Assembly: GCA_020284085.1 (NCBI GenBank)
Contig: JACEVL010000150.1
Coordinates: 1,632,616 to 1,696,615 of the forward strand
Direction: 5' to 3'
Length of the DNA stretch: 64,000 bases
DNA from: Aporrectodea caliginosa
Lineage: Eukaryota > Annelida > Clitellata > Crassiclitellata > Lumbricidae
Shown here: in pieces, positions 1-10,702 of the stretch
How the letters are laid out: every line of letters begins with the position of its first letter
Numbering within the stretch: position 1 is the stretch's first letter
Program-made: the position numbers and the translations under genes
Notes under the pieces: model-generated
What the model was told of the DNA's origin: nothing
The model's input: only the letters and a program-made list of their open reading frames with translations
Databases searched by the model: none

Positions 1-243
1 CTTTTGATTACCAAGTCTCTTTTCGAAGCCGATCGCAATCCACGTCTTGATTCAAGAGCAGCACATGGTGTGACTAAAGATGATAAGTAAGGAGGAGCAG
101 AACCTGACATTATTTTGAACATGAGAAGACAGATTTCAAAGGATATCCGGTAAAGGAACTCATTTGTTCATGCGCTCCAAATGTTACCAAAATGTTACCT
201 GGTGATACTTTGAATCATAGGCATTCAAACGCACCTATTCCAG
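1..243 (+). other. 5' flank of the zinc-finger/OTU gene, possibly upstream exon or intron
   Basis: The next coding block opens directly after a pyrimidine-rich CCAG at 240-243 that reads as a 3' splice acceptor. The first 90 bases are open in frame 1 and end at a GTAAGG-like donor near 89, but the phase does not match the downstream frame, so I do not claim the two join. Nothing else is recognisable here. Confidence 0.3.
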
Positions 244-1284
244 TTTGTCGCTGACGTTCCTGCGATTTTATACAAATTTAGGACGCACATTCAGAACCAT
301 TCTAAAGAAGACTGTTTTTCTGGCAACTCTAGTGAGAAGGTGGTCGAAAGTCTGGTTTCTTACCATATCAAAAGGGAACCCAAAGACGAAAGCGACGTCG
401 AGCAATCTCCAGAATACTTTGACGAATGCTATTCCGGTGAGAAGTCACCAAGTGAACTCGGATCTCTGGTACAGTCGAGTTGCACCTTCTCCCAAGAGGA
501 AGCAGTTCCACCGAAAGTGTTGGAAGATTTCAAGGAGAAACGTTATAAATGTGACTATTGTGAGAAAAAGTTCTTTGACCTGGCCAGGCTAAAAATTCAC
601 ACCCGAGTTCACACCGGGGAGAGACCATACAAGTGTGAAATATGCGAGAAAACGTTTCACGGTTTGCAGAACTTGAAATTACACATGAGGATACACAGCG
701 AAGGCCATCGCTACAAGTGCAACTTGTGTGATGAATCATTCGTTGAGCTCAACAGAATCGAGAATCACACGCTCGTCCACTACAACAAATCCTTTGATGA
801 TGCTGCAGATGTGACGTACAAGCCCAGAACTCCGTCACTCGCGGTCTCCTTGATGGGTGTAGGCGCACACAATGCAGAAAAGGTTTCTCCGCATTTCGAT
901 GTAAAATTGTCAGATTTAAAGAGAAGTCTGCCGGGTGCTTTGTTAATGGAGTTACGGAATGTGAGCCTTATCAACATGTGTAGAAAAGAACATTTTCCCG
1001 ACGAACAATCTTGTATCCAATTTGCACAAGAGTTTGGCTTAATACCAACTGCTGAAATTCACGTTACTCACTGCAGAGGAGACTTTTGTCGAGTTGTGGC
1101 TGTCAAGGAGAGGAAATTAGGTTTAGAAGCTGCTGTGTCTGATGAGCTCGAGTGTGCCAATGGCTTATACCAACGTGCTAAATCCATGTGTAAATCTTTC
1201 ATTGTTGACTGTTCGAACTTTTCATGTAGAAATCTAATGAGTCAACTTTTTACCGTTATGAACAGACCCTTTCAGAAATGTTAA
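244..1284 (+). CDS. C2H2 zinc-finger protein, N-terminal part of a zinc-finger/OTU gene
   Basis: The frame is open from the acceptor-like CAG at 243; there is no in-frame ATG before the fingers, so the start lies upstream and the N-terminus is incomplete here. Three classical C2H2 fingers lie at 544-612, 628-696 and 712-780, the first two joined by a TGERP linker. Upstream is an acidic stretch with IKREPKDE, a canonical sumoylation-type motif. Downstream lies about 160 residues of unrecognised sequence with paired Cys (CIQFAQEFGL, HCRGDFC). The frame stops at 1282-1284, but the other frame already reads as natural protein from about 1236, so the true junction is probably a little earlier than this stop. 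A nuclear DNA-binding role is inferred from the fingers. It should be read together with the following OTU-like block as one gene carrying either an indel or an unseen short intron. Confidence 0.7.
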   Translation, partial: FVADVPAILYKFRTHIQNHSKEDCFSGNSSEKVVESLVSYHIKREPKDESDVEQSPEYFDECYSGEKSPSELGSLVQSSCTFSQEEAVPPKVLEDFKEKRYKCDYCEKKFFDLARLKIHTRVHTGERPYKCEICEKTFHGLQNLKLHMRIHSEGHRYKCNLCDESFVELNRIENHTLVHYNKSFDDAADVTYKPRTPSLAVSLMGVGAHNAEKVSPHFDVKLSDLKRSLPGALLMELRNVSLINMCRKEHFPDEQSCIQFAQEFGLIPTAEIHVTHCRGDFCRVVAVKERKLGLEAAVSDELECANGLYQRAKSMCKSFIVDCSNFSCRNLMSQLFTVMNRPFQKC

Positions 1285-2000
1285 CTCAACTTCGCTCGGC
1301 TAAACCCCAAACCTGCGACGAGTCCATGACTATAGATAAGGCCGTATTACGTGAATTGCATAAAGCATTCAGGCAGGTGTTCACCTGCATCAAGACTCCT
1401 GCAAAGGGCAACTGTTTTTACGAAGCGGTGTCGCTTGTTCTCTTTGGCAATGTAGAGTATATGGAACTTGTGCGTCTCTGCACAGCTTTTATTTTAATCC
1501 ATTATCACGATGTCTTCTTTAGGGCACTTAGTAATATGAATTTAGATAATGATTTCAGCATGAGCGACCCCATGCACTTTCTGACAGTTGGTGCAGCAAC
1601 GCCTTCTTACCTTCTCAAGCAGTCTTTGCAGCTGAACAAGGGTAAGCATTGGGAGAGATGCAGTACAACTTTCTGCTGGGCAAGCAATGTAACAATGCTT
1701 GCTTCCTCAATTGCTTGTCAGAGGCCACTTTACTTGTATAATTCTTTCAGGAATTCCAGTAGAGAATGGAGACATTCCGAAGAAATGACTGTGGCCCAGT
1801 TAGACAGACGATCAGACATAGGAGGTTCGGTGACTGTTGGCCATAGCAGTTTCTTAGATAATGAGCCTTGCAGGTTGTTTCTCCACCAGAGCCATTACTC
1901 TGCAGTTTTACCGGTTGTAAGTAGATTAAACGTGCACATGAAACCTTTTATTCTTAATCCAATCCCAAACTTCACTCTGCATAGTGCAGACCAAATTTAA
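1278..2000 (+). CDS. OTU domain of the vertnin type (C-terminal part of the same gene)
   Basis: From the ATG at 1278 this is 240 residues, but the same frame is already coherent from about 1236. GNCFYEAVSLVLFG (Cys46) matches the active-site cysteine segment of OTU proteases, and HQSHYSAVLPV (His206) matches the conserved His strand near the end. In between, ASNVTMLASSIACQRPLYLY fits the helix and strand that precede the His in vertnin and OTU proteins. The usual Asp of the DGNC motif is Lys here. Vertnin-type OTU domains are often thought to be inactive; here the Cys and His are kept, so protease activity is possible but unproven. It overlaps the preceding frame by seven bases (ATGTTAA). The stop is followed by AT-rich sequence with a polyadenylation signal at 2597. 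Function is inferred only from fold-level similarity. Confidence 0.65.
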   Translation: MLTQLRSAKPQTCDESMTIDKAVLRELHKAFRQVFTCIKTPAKGNCFYEAVSLVLFGNVEYMELVRLCTAFILIHYHDVFFRALSNMNLDNDFSMSDPMHFLTVGAATPSYLLKQSLQLNKGKHWERCSTTFCWASNVTMLASSIACQRPLYLYNSFRNSSREWRHSEEMTVAQLDRRSDIGGSVTVGHSSFLDNEPCRLFLHQSHYSAVLPVVSRLNVHMKPFILNPIPNFTLHSADQI

Positions 2001-2140
2001 TTGCATTATAGGTATCTTTTTTCATAGTATATGCTTGTGACTCTGCAGTGCAATGCTTCTGTGTCTTTGCTGTCATATGCATGTACTTTGCTTGTATACA
2101 AATACACCAATTTCTCCCTTACCAAAGAAGTGCAACTGTT

Positions 2141-2278
2141 ACATGATTCTGATATATACTCAGTGTGCTAATTGTGTGAATTTACTTATGTTAGAAAATA
2201 CTTGTTATCACATGATTCTGATATATACTCAGTGTGTTAATTGTGTGAATTTACTTATGTTACAAAATACTTGTTATC
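2141..2278. repeat. Two tandem copies of a 69-bp unit
   Basis: The segment beginning ACATGATTCTGATATATACT at 2141 recurs at 2210 with only a few substitutions. The period is 69 bp, so both copies stay open in one frame, which explains a spurious ORF here. It lies in the probable 3' UTR of the preceding gene. Confidence 0.85.
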
Positions 2279-2596
2279 AGAATTTTTACTGGAATAGAGA
2301 AATGCTGATGTTAAAGTACCCAAGTAGTAATTTTATTTTATATGTGTTCGTTTCTGCATTTATAATTCTATACATGCTTATCTTTGAATCTGATATATAA
2401 GCAAACTGTATATATTATATATATTTCAGTGCACAATAGTTATCATATTTCATAAGAATTATTCTGAACTGGTTGTTCAAAAGGTAAACCTACAGCTGTA
2501 AAGCTCTCTGCTCTTACACTCGTAGTCCCTATAAGCTGTATTTAATCTGACAAATGCAATTAACGTATTGAAACTGTATAGTCTGAAGTATTTCCC

Positions 2597-2602
2597 AATA
2601 AA
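2597..2602 (+). terminator. Candidate polyadenylation signal AATAAA
   Basis: AATAAA occurs about 600 bases after the OTU stop codon, with AT-rich sequence before it. It is the best candidate end for the zinc-finger/OTU transcript. A chance match in AT-rich DNA cannot be excluded. Confidence 0.35.
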
Positions 2603-3151
2603 ATTCAAAGATTGACGGGCAATTCTCGTTGCAACTGTTTTATACAGAGCAGTATCAATAGGGTCCACAAAGTATGCTACAGATTTGATAAGTATCAAAA
2701 CGTTTAGAAAGCATTCTGGACGATGAAGATACATAAAAACAACTACCGAGTAATTGCATAAGATAAATATTTGATAGTTCGAGCAACCCGTCCCTTTTGA
2801 ATAAGACAATAAACAGTCTTGTGCATTTTCTCTAACTTAGAACTAAACTTAAAACTCATCTGTTTCAGCTTACTTACTCTCCAGTGCTTCACTTTTTGTT
2901 TCCCAGGCTAATAAGATTTCTATCCGACCTCGTACTGTGTTATAATTTTCGCACATTGTGAAATTGCCATATGGGTCCCATGCAGTTATTGGTTAATAGC
3001 CTAATAGGCCTCAGTGCAGGCAATAAAGCCACAGCTAGGCCTATCAGAAATTGACCACAAGAAATTGATAAAACTTTGTGTTCAAATTGTCCATAAAGCA
3101 GTTTTTCTTATTGTAGACTTTGTGTATTCGATTTATCTTTAATGGTTCTTT
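2603..3151. other. Intergenic, no gene seen
   Basis: AT-rich sequence between the first gene and the 3' end of a reverse-strand LINE. A minus-strand open frame at 2477-2809 begins with TTG rather than ATG and has no recognisable motif, so I do not call it. Confidence 0.4.
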
Positions 3152-3513
3152 TCAAGTCAAGTCAAGTATTTTTTTATTGCAACCAATAATATTTTCACAC
3201 AAATACATATTAATAAGGAAAAGTATAAAGGTTACAAAGGGGAGGCCCAAAAGGGATAGAAATCCCGCTAGAAGGGACACCCTAAGTACGAAAATTACCA
3301 AATCAATAGAAAGATGGAAATGAGTAAAGACACAGAATGGAAAGTAAACAAACACGGTATAAGCAACATTTAAAAAAATAGTCCATAATCCAGAACTGAC
3401 TAGGAGCATTACATTGTCATTTGTAAAACTTAACTACAATCTTAACTACAGACTTAACTAAAGAACGCGGTAATGCACTCAGAGCGATCGATTCTATAGA
3501 GTTGGAGTGAGAG

Positions 3514-3923
3514 TTACTGAAGTTGTGACGAGTTCCAATTATCAAGCAGAAAAGAGCGATACCATTTTTTAAATACGTGGAGATTGCATGCATTGCGAAT
3601 TTCAGTAGGAATAGAGTTCCACACAGAAATGCCAAATGACTTGATGGTGAACCGACGAGTGTTGGAGTGAATTCTAACAGAACGATACGCCTTAGCGTTT
3701 CTTGTGAAATGAGTGTGAATGTCAGAGCCAAATTGGAGGTAGTTGTTGAATACTTGAGGGAGTAGGCCATTTTTAGGCGATAAATAAATTCACCTATTTG
3801 AAGACACCTAATCTGGTTAATGTTAAGAAGCCTATATTTATAGTAGTGAGGGCCAGTATGTTCTCCCCTACGAATGCCCGCGATAATACGTACTGCCCTT
3901 TTCTGAAGTACAACTAGCTTAGA
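3514..3923 (-). pseudogene. LINE C-terminal tail
   Basis: Minus-strand reading gives KLVVLQKRAVRIIAGI, then LLNINQIRCLQIGEFIYRLK, then RRFTIKSFGISVWNSIP, ending near WNSSQLQ with a stop at 3514-3516. LQKRAVRII and SxWNSIP are typical of the end of CR1/L2 ORF2. There is one frame change near 3700-3720. It joins the reverse transcriptase at 5745 if the 3924-5738 insert is removed. Confidence 0.75.
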
Positions 3924-4867
3924 CAGTGTCCGATTTGTCGGGGGGGTTGGACCCCCTGCTTCTCATTTTGACCCCCATGCTTCTGGTCTTTGGCCGACCC
4001 CCGGGGGGGTCGGCTGGACCCCCTCACTTTCATTACCCACAGTCCTACTCCAAATGACTCCATAATAAAAAATATAGTCTCCATTATGACCAATCGGCCT
4101 GATGTAGGTTGATATTGGGATATACTTTTTACGGAATAGGGTTATCCTTTCAGATAATACAACAACTTGGTTCCTCTCGGCCACCGTACTTTCATCTGCG
4201 TTGTCACTTGGTTACTATGACAGGTAGGGCTAAGATGTGGAAAGATCTTGGGCAGGGCCTAAGAGGGTGCAGCCGGTTAATTGCTCCTGGGCCCAGAGGG
4301 CTGGGAGTGTAGTTTCTGGCTGAGCCGGAGGAGTTACCGATCAAGGTCCAGCAAGCGTATGATTGATAGTGCCCTGCTAGCCTACAGTGCCCTTCACATC
4401 TGTAGGTCAATGCTACTACAGCTTTCTCCAGTCTCCTATAGGCCCCAGCCACCATTCATTACACGCACCCCAATTGAAATGAGTCATAGGATCCAGTTTC
4501 CAACATCACCAGCGGCCAGCCTCATCATCAGGAAGGTTAGCTCTTCTGCTGTTCATCTGTCTGACATTATAGAACTTATTTTGCAGTTTTTCCATTTTAT
4601 GCATATATTTATTTAAGCCTTCAGATATGAAAAGTAAAAGTTGTAGATAAGCCGTCCATAATGTATGGTGACAGATCAGGAGCCCTGAAAGGTTTGATTT
4701 CTTGTGGAAATAATTTTATATCTAACCATGTCTGCCTGTTTGTTGGAAGAAAAACTTTAACTTTAGCAAAGCAATATCTTGCTTTCCTTAATGGTCAGGA
4801 TTTCATAACAGAAATTAAACATTTACCCTCCGTACATAAGACAATTTTTGGATGTGCCCAAAATTTA

Positions 4868-5140
4868 CACCATTGACCTGTTGAACTTATTAACACAGTC
4901 AATCTTTCAGAGCTATTTCCAAATGTTTGTGTGAGTTTAGGTTATACTGTTAATTCCGGAAACAGTAACCTCTGCAGAGAGATCATTCAGCAAATTCAAG
5001 CTAATTAAGAATTTGTAAGGTCTGCAATGTCTCAAGAAGATTATCTTGTGGATTTGGCCAGTTTGAGTATTGCCAGAAAATTGATTTTGAAACTGTCAAG
5101 AGAAATTTTGCAGAAAATGTCAGGAAAGCTCCATTGTTAA
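4868..5140 (+). pseudogene. Decayed hAT transposase dimerisation domain
   Basis: Read across two or three frames, the segment gives LFPNVCVSLGY, TVTSAERSFSKFKLIK, VRSAMSQEDYLVDLASLSIA, then DFETVKRNFAENVRK. SAERSFSKLKLIK followed by RS.M.QE.L..LA.LSIE is the conserved C-terminal dimerisation block of hAT transposases (ZMYM1/zinc-finger-MYM-like group). The frame changes and stops show it is a relic. Upstream sequence 4661-4876 may be an earlier part of the same ORF, since it recurs at 9330-9490 next to another hAT-like piece. Confidence 0.65.
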
Positions 5141-5473
5141 TCAAATAAGCTTATTAAGTGTTTTAAGGTATGAACATATACTTATTTGTGGCTGTTTGAC
5201 AGTGGCCAAGGTGTGGTGGCTTCCCAGGTTTTTATTTTAATTTAATCTTCACAATTTCATTTGAAATATCTGATTGAAGCAAAACACACAGTGACAGCAG
5301 GCAATTGTTTTGTTAACAAAAGTTGCATTGTACTGTAGCAATTTACAAATGGTGTTCTGTATACTTTGTATTGTATTGTGTATATATACATAATTTTATA
5401 TATATACACATACATGTATTGTATATTATACTGATGATGGGTGTTGGGAAGAAAACATAAAGGAGGCTGGGAA

Positions 5474-5626
5474 CAGAGATGGGTAGGCTAACTAATCGAT
5501 TAAATTCTAATCGATTGGCTAATTAATTAGCTAAACAGCTAATTCCACTCCTGATCGATTAGCTACAAGATTTTGCTAAATCTAATTTTAATCGATAAGC
5601 AATTTAATTAATCGTGCCCATCTCTG
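5474..5626. mobile_element. 153-bp hAT-type MITE nested in the hAT insert
   Basis: The ends are CAGAGATGGG (5474) and CCCATCTCTG (ending 5626), exact inverted copies. The target duplication GCTGGGAA is perfect at 5466-5473 and 5627-5634, 8 bp as expected for hAT. The interior is rich in ATCGATTA and its inverse. No coding capacity. Confidence 0.9.
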
Positions 5627-5744
5627 GCTGGGAAGGCCCATAAGAGGGGGGGTAAAAAATATTACTGCGGCTCCTAAAATTTTTAATAGTTCTATAGATT
5701 TCCGACCCCCTGCTTCTTTTTTGACAAATCGGACCCTGCTTAGA

Positions 5745-7095
5745 CAGCCTAGATTCATACGTTGATGCCCATATCATGTTACAGTAGGTTAAGTAAGGGT
5801 ATACCAGGGAGTAGTATAAGTTTAGTCTTATAGACGTAGGCAATAGAAAGGCAGTACGAGCGAGTATACCAACATTCTTAGCAATTTTAGAAGAAATATA
5901 ATTAATGTGCTGCTTCCATGTGAGATGCTGATCTACTTCGATACCTAAAAACCTCGTGGATTCCACTTGGGTCAATTGAATATCACCAACAAGCAGACAA
6001 GGCTTTACTGTGGGGGTGGTTTTCTGTGCGACTTAAACAAAATAAAATTGGTCTTGTCGAGGTTAAGAGTGAGTCTGTTTGCACAGAACCATTGAGCAAT
6101 ATTAGATAATTCTTTGTTTAGGGTATTGAGGAGGACTTGCCAGGAACTATGGGAGAAAAAAACGTTTGTATCATCAGCAAAAAGAATCAGGAAAATTGTG
6201 GAGGAGACCCTTGCTAAGTCATTGATATAGAGGAGAAACAATAAGGGGCCAAGAATAGACCCCTGAGGGACTCCAAACCTAATTATCCCTTCCTCAGAAA
6301 GTACCTCGTTACACATTACATTTTGAGTGCGATTCTCGAGATAACTTATGAACCATTTGAGAGGAATGCCCCTAATTCCATAATTTTCAAGTTTTTTAAT
6401 TAGTATTTTATGGTCCACAGTGTCGAACGCTTTAGATAGATCAAAAAATACCCCCACCGAGTAGTCGTTGTTATCAATTATAGGCTAGCGTTGGAGATCA
6501 TGTCTTGCATACTTAATAGCGCCATATAGGGAGAATGACCAGACTGGAAACCGTGCTGAGATTGGAAAATGATGTTTAGACTGTTGACGTAGTTAAAGAG
6601 GCGGCTATACATAAGTTTTTCATAGTATTTGGAGAAATACGGGAGGATCGAAATAGGCCGATAATTAGCAACGCTATCTTTATCCCCTTTTTTATAGATA
6701 GGCACAACTTTGGCAGCTTTCATGGCCAGGGGAACAATCCCGTTGTTGAACGAACAATTAATTACTTCTGCCGGAGGATGGGCAACATGAGTCAGAAAGC
6801 GAGTGGCAATACAAGGGTCGATGTCATCCAATCCCCTACTGTGGGATAGGCGTATGCCCGAACTAATGTTTATAACCTCCTCGGCCGAGGTAGGCAAGAG
6901 GCCTATCGAATTTAATAGGGGAGTAGGCATATAGGTCGAAAAGTCAAATAGCGGGTCTGGCATGTTTTCCGCTAAGGAGCAAGCAATATTAGTAAAGTAA
7001 TTGTTAAAGCTGTTCGCCATTTGCACAGCGTCATTAGTTAGAATTCCGTTGACTTTAAGCGATTCGATACTGGTTTCTTTTTTCCCCAAAGTCAT
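5745..7095 (-). pseudogene. LINE reverse transcriptase, frameshifted
   Basis: Visible motifs in order are VVPIYKKGDKDSVANYRPIS, QHGFQSGHSPYMAL, FFDLSKAFDTVDH, FGVPQGSILGPLLFLLYIND and LILFADDTNVF (the FADD catalytic core), then STRFLGIEVDQHLTWKQHI and YPYLTYCNMIW. Frame breaks lie near 6460-6480 and 5975-6005. The continuation is across the hAT insert at 3514-3923. The order and spacing are those of an L2/CR1-type RT; it is not intact. Confidence 0.88.
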
Positions 7096-7996
7096 AATCG
7101 AGCGTATAAGTTGCCAAGTTTTTCTAAGGTCATTTTTATGTTTGCAAAATTCTGCAGCGTAGTAATTTTTTCGGCCCTAATTCGGACAGCTTTAAATTTG
7201 TTTCTATATTCAACAAATGTATTTTTATTCAAAGTAGATGGATTTTTTAGATACTTAAGGTAGAGAGAGGCTTTCTTTTTACTGGATTTGAGGAGCCCAG
7301 TGGTCATCCACGGTTGCTTGAATTTGGAACCTACCCCTTTACTCTTCGTCCTTATTGGAAAGGCCGAATCATAGACTCCTTTATAGAGCTCAAAAAATAA
7401 TTCATAAGCCCTATCTGGATCTCCCTCAGAACAACTTTTCAATACAGGATCCCAGTTGATATTGCTAAGAGAGATACCAAATTCCTCTATCCTGTCGTCA
7501 TTTACTAGGCGCTCGTCCCTATGACGGGAGGGTCTGCTCCTGGGTGTATCAAGCGATAGGCAGGTGAGTATCGGAAAGTGATCCGACAGGTCGATGGGAA
7601 TTATGAACGAGTCAGTGACTTTAGACCACGCATTGGTGAAGATGTTGTCGATAAGTGAAGCCGAAGTTGGGGTAATTCTAGTAGGTCTCGTGATGGTAGG
7701 TATGAGTAGGTGAGAGGTCATGCAATTGTAGAATGAATTAGTATCCTTGTGCTCATTGATTTTTAAAAGGTCAATGTTAAAATCCTCTGCTAAAATTATC
7801 TCCTTACTATTCTTGAGAGTGTTAGATAAAAGCTCCTCAATTTCCAAATTAAATTCAATCAGATCATGCCCCGGCGGTCTATATATGACTCCCATTATGC
7901 AAGAGGAACTACCCAGATTCAATTTAACGAACAATTCTTCATAGGTTTTGGGCGAGCCATTCTTTGGAGAGACACAGACAGGGTTATACTTAATGT

Positions 7997-9694
7997 CAGG
8001 GGCGGAGACTTAGGGGGGGACAGGGGGGGACGGTCCCCCCCAAAACTTGAGGTGGGGGACGGAGCTGCTTATATCCCCCCAATATTTCTGAAATATTTCA
8101 TGAATATAATAGTAATAGCTACAAGTGACAGCTGGTTCTTATCAGCACTCAAATAATAGAGAAATTTTGTTCAGATGACAGCTTAAAATGCTACCATTAC
8201 AGTGTGGAAATTCAAAAAATTTAGATAGGGGAGGGGTCACATCCCCTCCCCTCAAACACGACTCAAACTACATGTTAGCTAAGAGTGACAGCTGGTTCTT
8301 ATCAGCACTCAACTAGTAAAGCAATTTTGTTCAGATGACAGCTTAAAATGCTACCATTACACTGTGGAAATTCAAAAAATTTAGCTAGGGGAGCAGGGAC
8401 GTCATTGGGGGGGGGGGGGGACAGGGGTGACATTTCCCCCCCTGAAAAATCAACTATATGTATGTCAGTGCATTTGATGAAATAATGTAACTTAATTCGT
8501 CACTAGGAGCCTAGGACAGCAGCCCTGAATATAGTCACTTGTGATTTTTCTAAGTAGGCCTATTGATTTTTGTCTACCTCTTCGTATGCACTTTGCACGT
8601 AGCCCGAGGTACCGAGACGGTTAGAAAGATGTACATAATCATATAAATGAAATTTGTAGTAGGTCTGCTTTAGCTATATAAGTACTATGTAACTGGAGGC
8701 GAACAGGCAATCCAGCCTTTCAGTCACACAGATTCTCTCATATACCGACTGGCCGAGAGAGCACACAGAGTTGCCTGTCAAAGGCGACTAGCCGAGAGAG
8801 CCCACAGAGGTACCGGTCAACGGCATAGTTGTAAGATTGATAGCCCCTGATAGCCTCTACATGATGTAGGTCAATGCTAATGTTCATGCTTTCTTTCATT
8901 ATACTCACCTTATATGACCCTTTTCCAACATTCCCATGCAGCTTCACCATCAGGAAGATATCTCTCATCAACTAGCCTCCCACCCACATTCTGGCTCTCA
9001 TGCATGAAACCAGGTTTTGCAGTAGACCTATATCAAATTTCTAGCCAGGAGCCCTTGCCTAAGCCAAAACCTTTCAGTCACACAGATTGTCCCATTGGTA
9101 TATTATATACATTTTGGATTGTCATTCTCTGCACGTTTTGTTTTGATCGGGTGATGCGGCTAATGGATAAAACTCTTATGATACATAGGGCCTACATGTA
9201 GGTGTAGATGTAAATATCAATAATAAACTGACACCTGTGAAGGTAAGCTAATTTGCTATTCATCAGTCTTACATTATAGAACTTATTTCACAGTCAAAGT
9301 TTTCCTATGTTGTGCATAATTAATCAAATTTGGCAGAAAGGTTTCATTTCTTGTGGAAATATCTAACCACGTCTGCAAGTGAGTTGGCAGAAAAAGCTGT
9401 AGCTTCAGCAAAGCAATATCCTGCTGACCTCAATAACAGAAATTCATCATTTACCCTCTGTACATAAGGCAAATTTTGAATGTACCATTAACACCACAAC
9501 TCAAACACGACTCAAACTACATGTAAGCTACGAGTGAAAGCTGGTTCCTATCAGCACTCAAATTATAGAGCAATTTTGTTCAGATGACAGCTTAAAATGC
9601 TACCATTACAGTGTGGAAATTCAAAAATTTTAGATGGGGAGGGGGCACATCCCCTCCCCAAACTCCTCTGCTCGGCGCTGCGCGCCTCGCCGAT
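7997..9694. mobile_element. hAT-like transposon relics between two LINE pieces
   Basis: The left boundary CAGGGGCGGAG at 7997 and a second CAGGGACGTCATTGGGG at about 8394 look like hAT ends, but matching right ends are not visible. A unit of about 150 bp with AGCTGGTTCTTATCAGCACT occurs three times, near 8105-8244, 8245-8397 and 9496-9655. The stretch 8830-9490 resembles parts of the 3924-5738 transposon (for example TGTAGGTCAATGCTA and ATTTACCCTC.GTACATAAG). I read it as two or more overlapping decayed hAT copies. Confidence 0.5.
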
Positions 9695-9900
9695 CGGTTT
9701 TGGGCGAGCCATTCTTTGGAGAAACACAGACAGGCTATACTTAATGTCATCCCTGATTAACATGGCCACCCCTCCTCCTCTGCTCCCAGTTCTCGCTCTA
9801 TGAATGAAATTGTAGCCAGGAATTATAATAGTGTCTTCCATGGAAGCCTCTAGCCAAGTTTCAGAGAGAGCAAGCACAGTAACCGGAAGGCAGTCAAGCA

Positions 9901-10702
9901 TAGGGTTACCATATTTTCACAGATGAAAAAGAGGACACAAAATCAAAACCGCATCAGCGTATAAGGTACACGCTACCTAGTGGCTACTTCACCCACTTTT
10001 CGTGTGCCAATAACTTTTTCAAGTCTGCTTCCTCATGGTTTGCCTCGACAAATCTATTTAAGTTGCACAACTGATCATAACATTTGCTATCGTAAACTAC
10101 CTGCTTTTCTTTGAGGTATGGTACAGTTGCTACAGCCTCATCCCAACTTGGAGCTTCATTTAAAGACAACCACGCATATCCGGTGAACTCCTCCTTGAAA
10201 GCTCCTTCCAATCCAGTGGACCCTTATTTGCAACTGAAATATAGCCTAAGTTCCACCGTCGGATGTTACGCATTCAGCTTCCTAATCGGATCGACCTGCA
10301 CGAAAACCAGCGTATTTGCTTTTCTTTGCGTCTGTAAATTAACACTTTCGTTTCGACATTTCTAAATTACAACGTTTTACGGTACTTTGACCGCTTACCA
10401 AGAAGGAAATACGATAAACTTCCAAATTAAAAAGCCAACAACATGAAAATCATCAGAAATGGCTTCCGCTGGTTTTTATCGTAGAGCTAATAAACACTTG
10501 TTTGCGTGTTTCTGGCTACATCGTTATCCTAGGGGACCTATAGGCTCCATGTAAATCTGTAAGAAAGTACGTGTTCCACGTAAGAAAATGACAAAGTGAA
10601 AAACCCGGACAAAAGCTGAAATTCTGGAAAACCGCCCGGACGCCCGGACAGGGACATAAAAAGAGGACATGTCCGGGGAAACCCGGACGTATGGTAACCC
10701 TA
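9901..10702. mobile_element. 802-bp non-autonomous hAT-type element with perfect target duplication
   Basis: It begins TAGGGTTACCATA (9901) and ends TATGGTAACCCTA (10702), exact inverted repeats. GTCAAGCA occurs at 9893-9900 and 10703-10710, a perfect 8-bp duplication. It splits the LINE endonuclease, and removal restores continuity. A minus-strand frame of 75 residues at 9984-10211 (ending LLAHEKWVK) may be a transposase fragment, but I do not recognise it. The right subterminal part is rich in CCCGGAC and GTCCGGG. Confidence 0.9.

Larger units (their letters stand above)
3924..5738 (+). mobile_element. hAT-type DNA transposon inserted in the LINE
   Basis: The left end reads CAGTGTCCGATTTGTC (3924-3939), and the inverted right end reads CAGGGTCCGATTTGTC (5723-5738). 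Both are flanked by CTTAGA (3918-3923 and 5739-5744); the shared flanking string is GCTTAGACAG if the ends are aligned differently. CAG-starting ends and a hAT-like C-terminal transposase relic at 4868-5140 support hAT. A G-rich subterminal block follows each end. The usual hAT target duplication is 8 bp, so 6 bp is a departure. Confidence 0.75.

Noticed and set aside
245..592. 115-residue frame overlapping the zinc-finger ORF
   Set aside because: Starts at TTG and runs out of frame with the well-supported fingers; a shadow.
1230..1240. A 38-40 bp intron joining the two frames of the first gene
   Set aside because: A GTAAAT donor at 1190 and a TAG acceptor at 1229 exist, but the phases do not match and the intron would be unusually short.
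2477..2809. 110-residue minus-strand hydrophobic frame
   Set aside because: Starts with TTG, has no family motif and overlaps the probable 3' UTR of a plus-strand gene.
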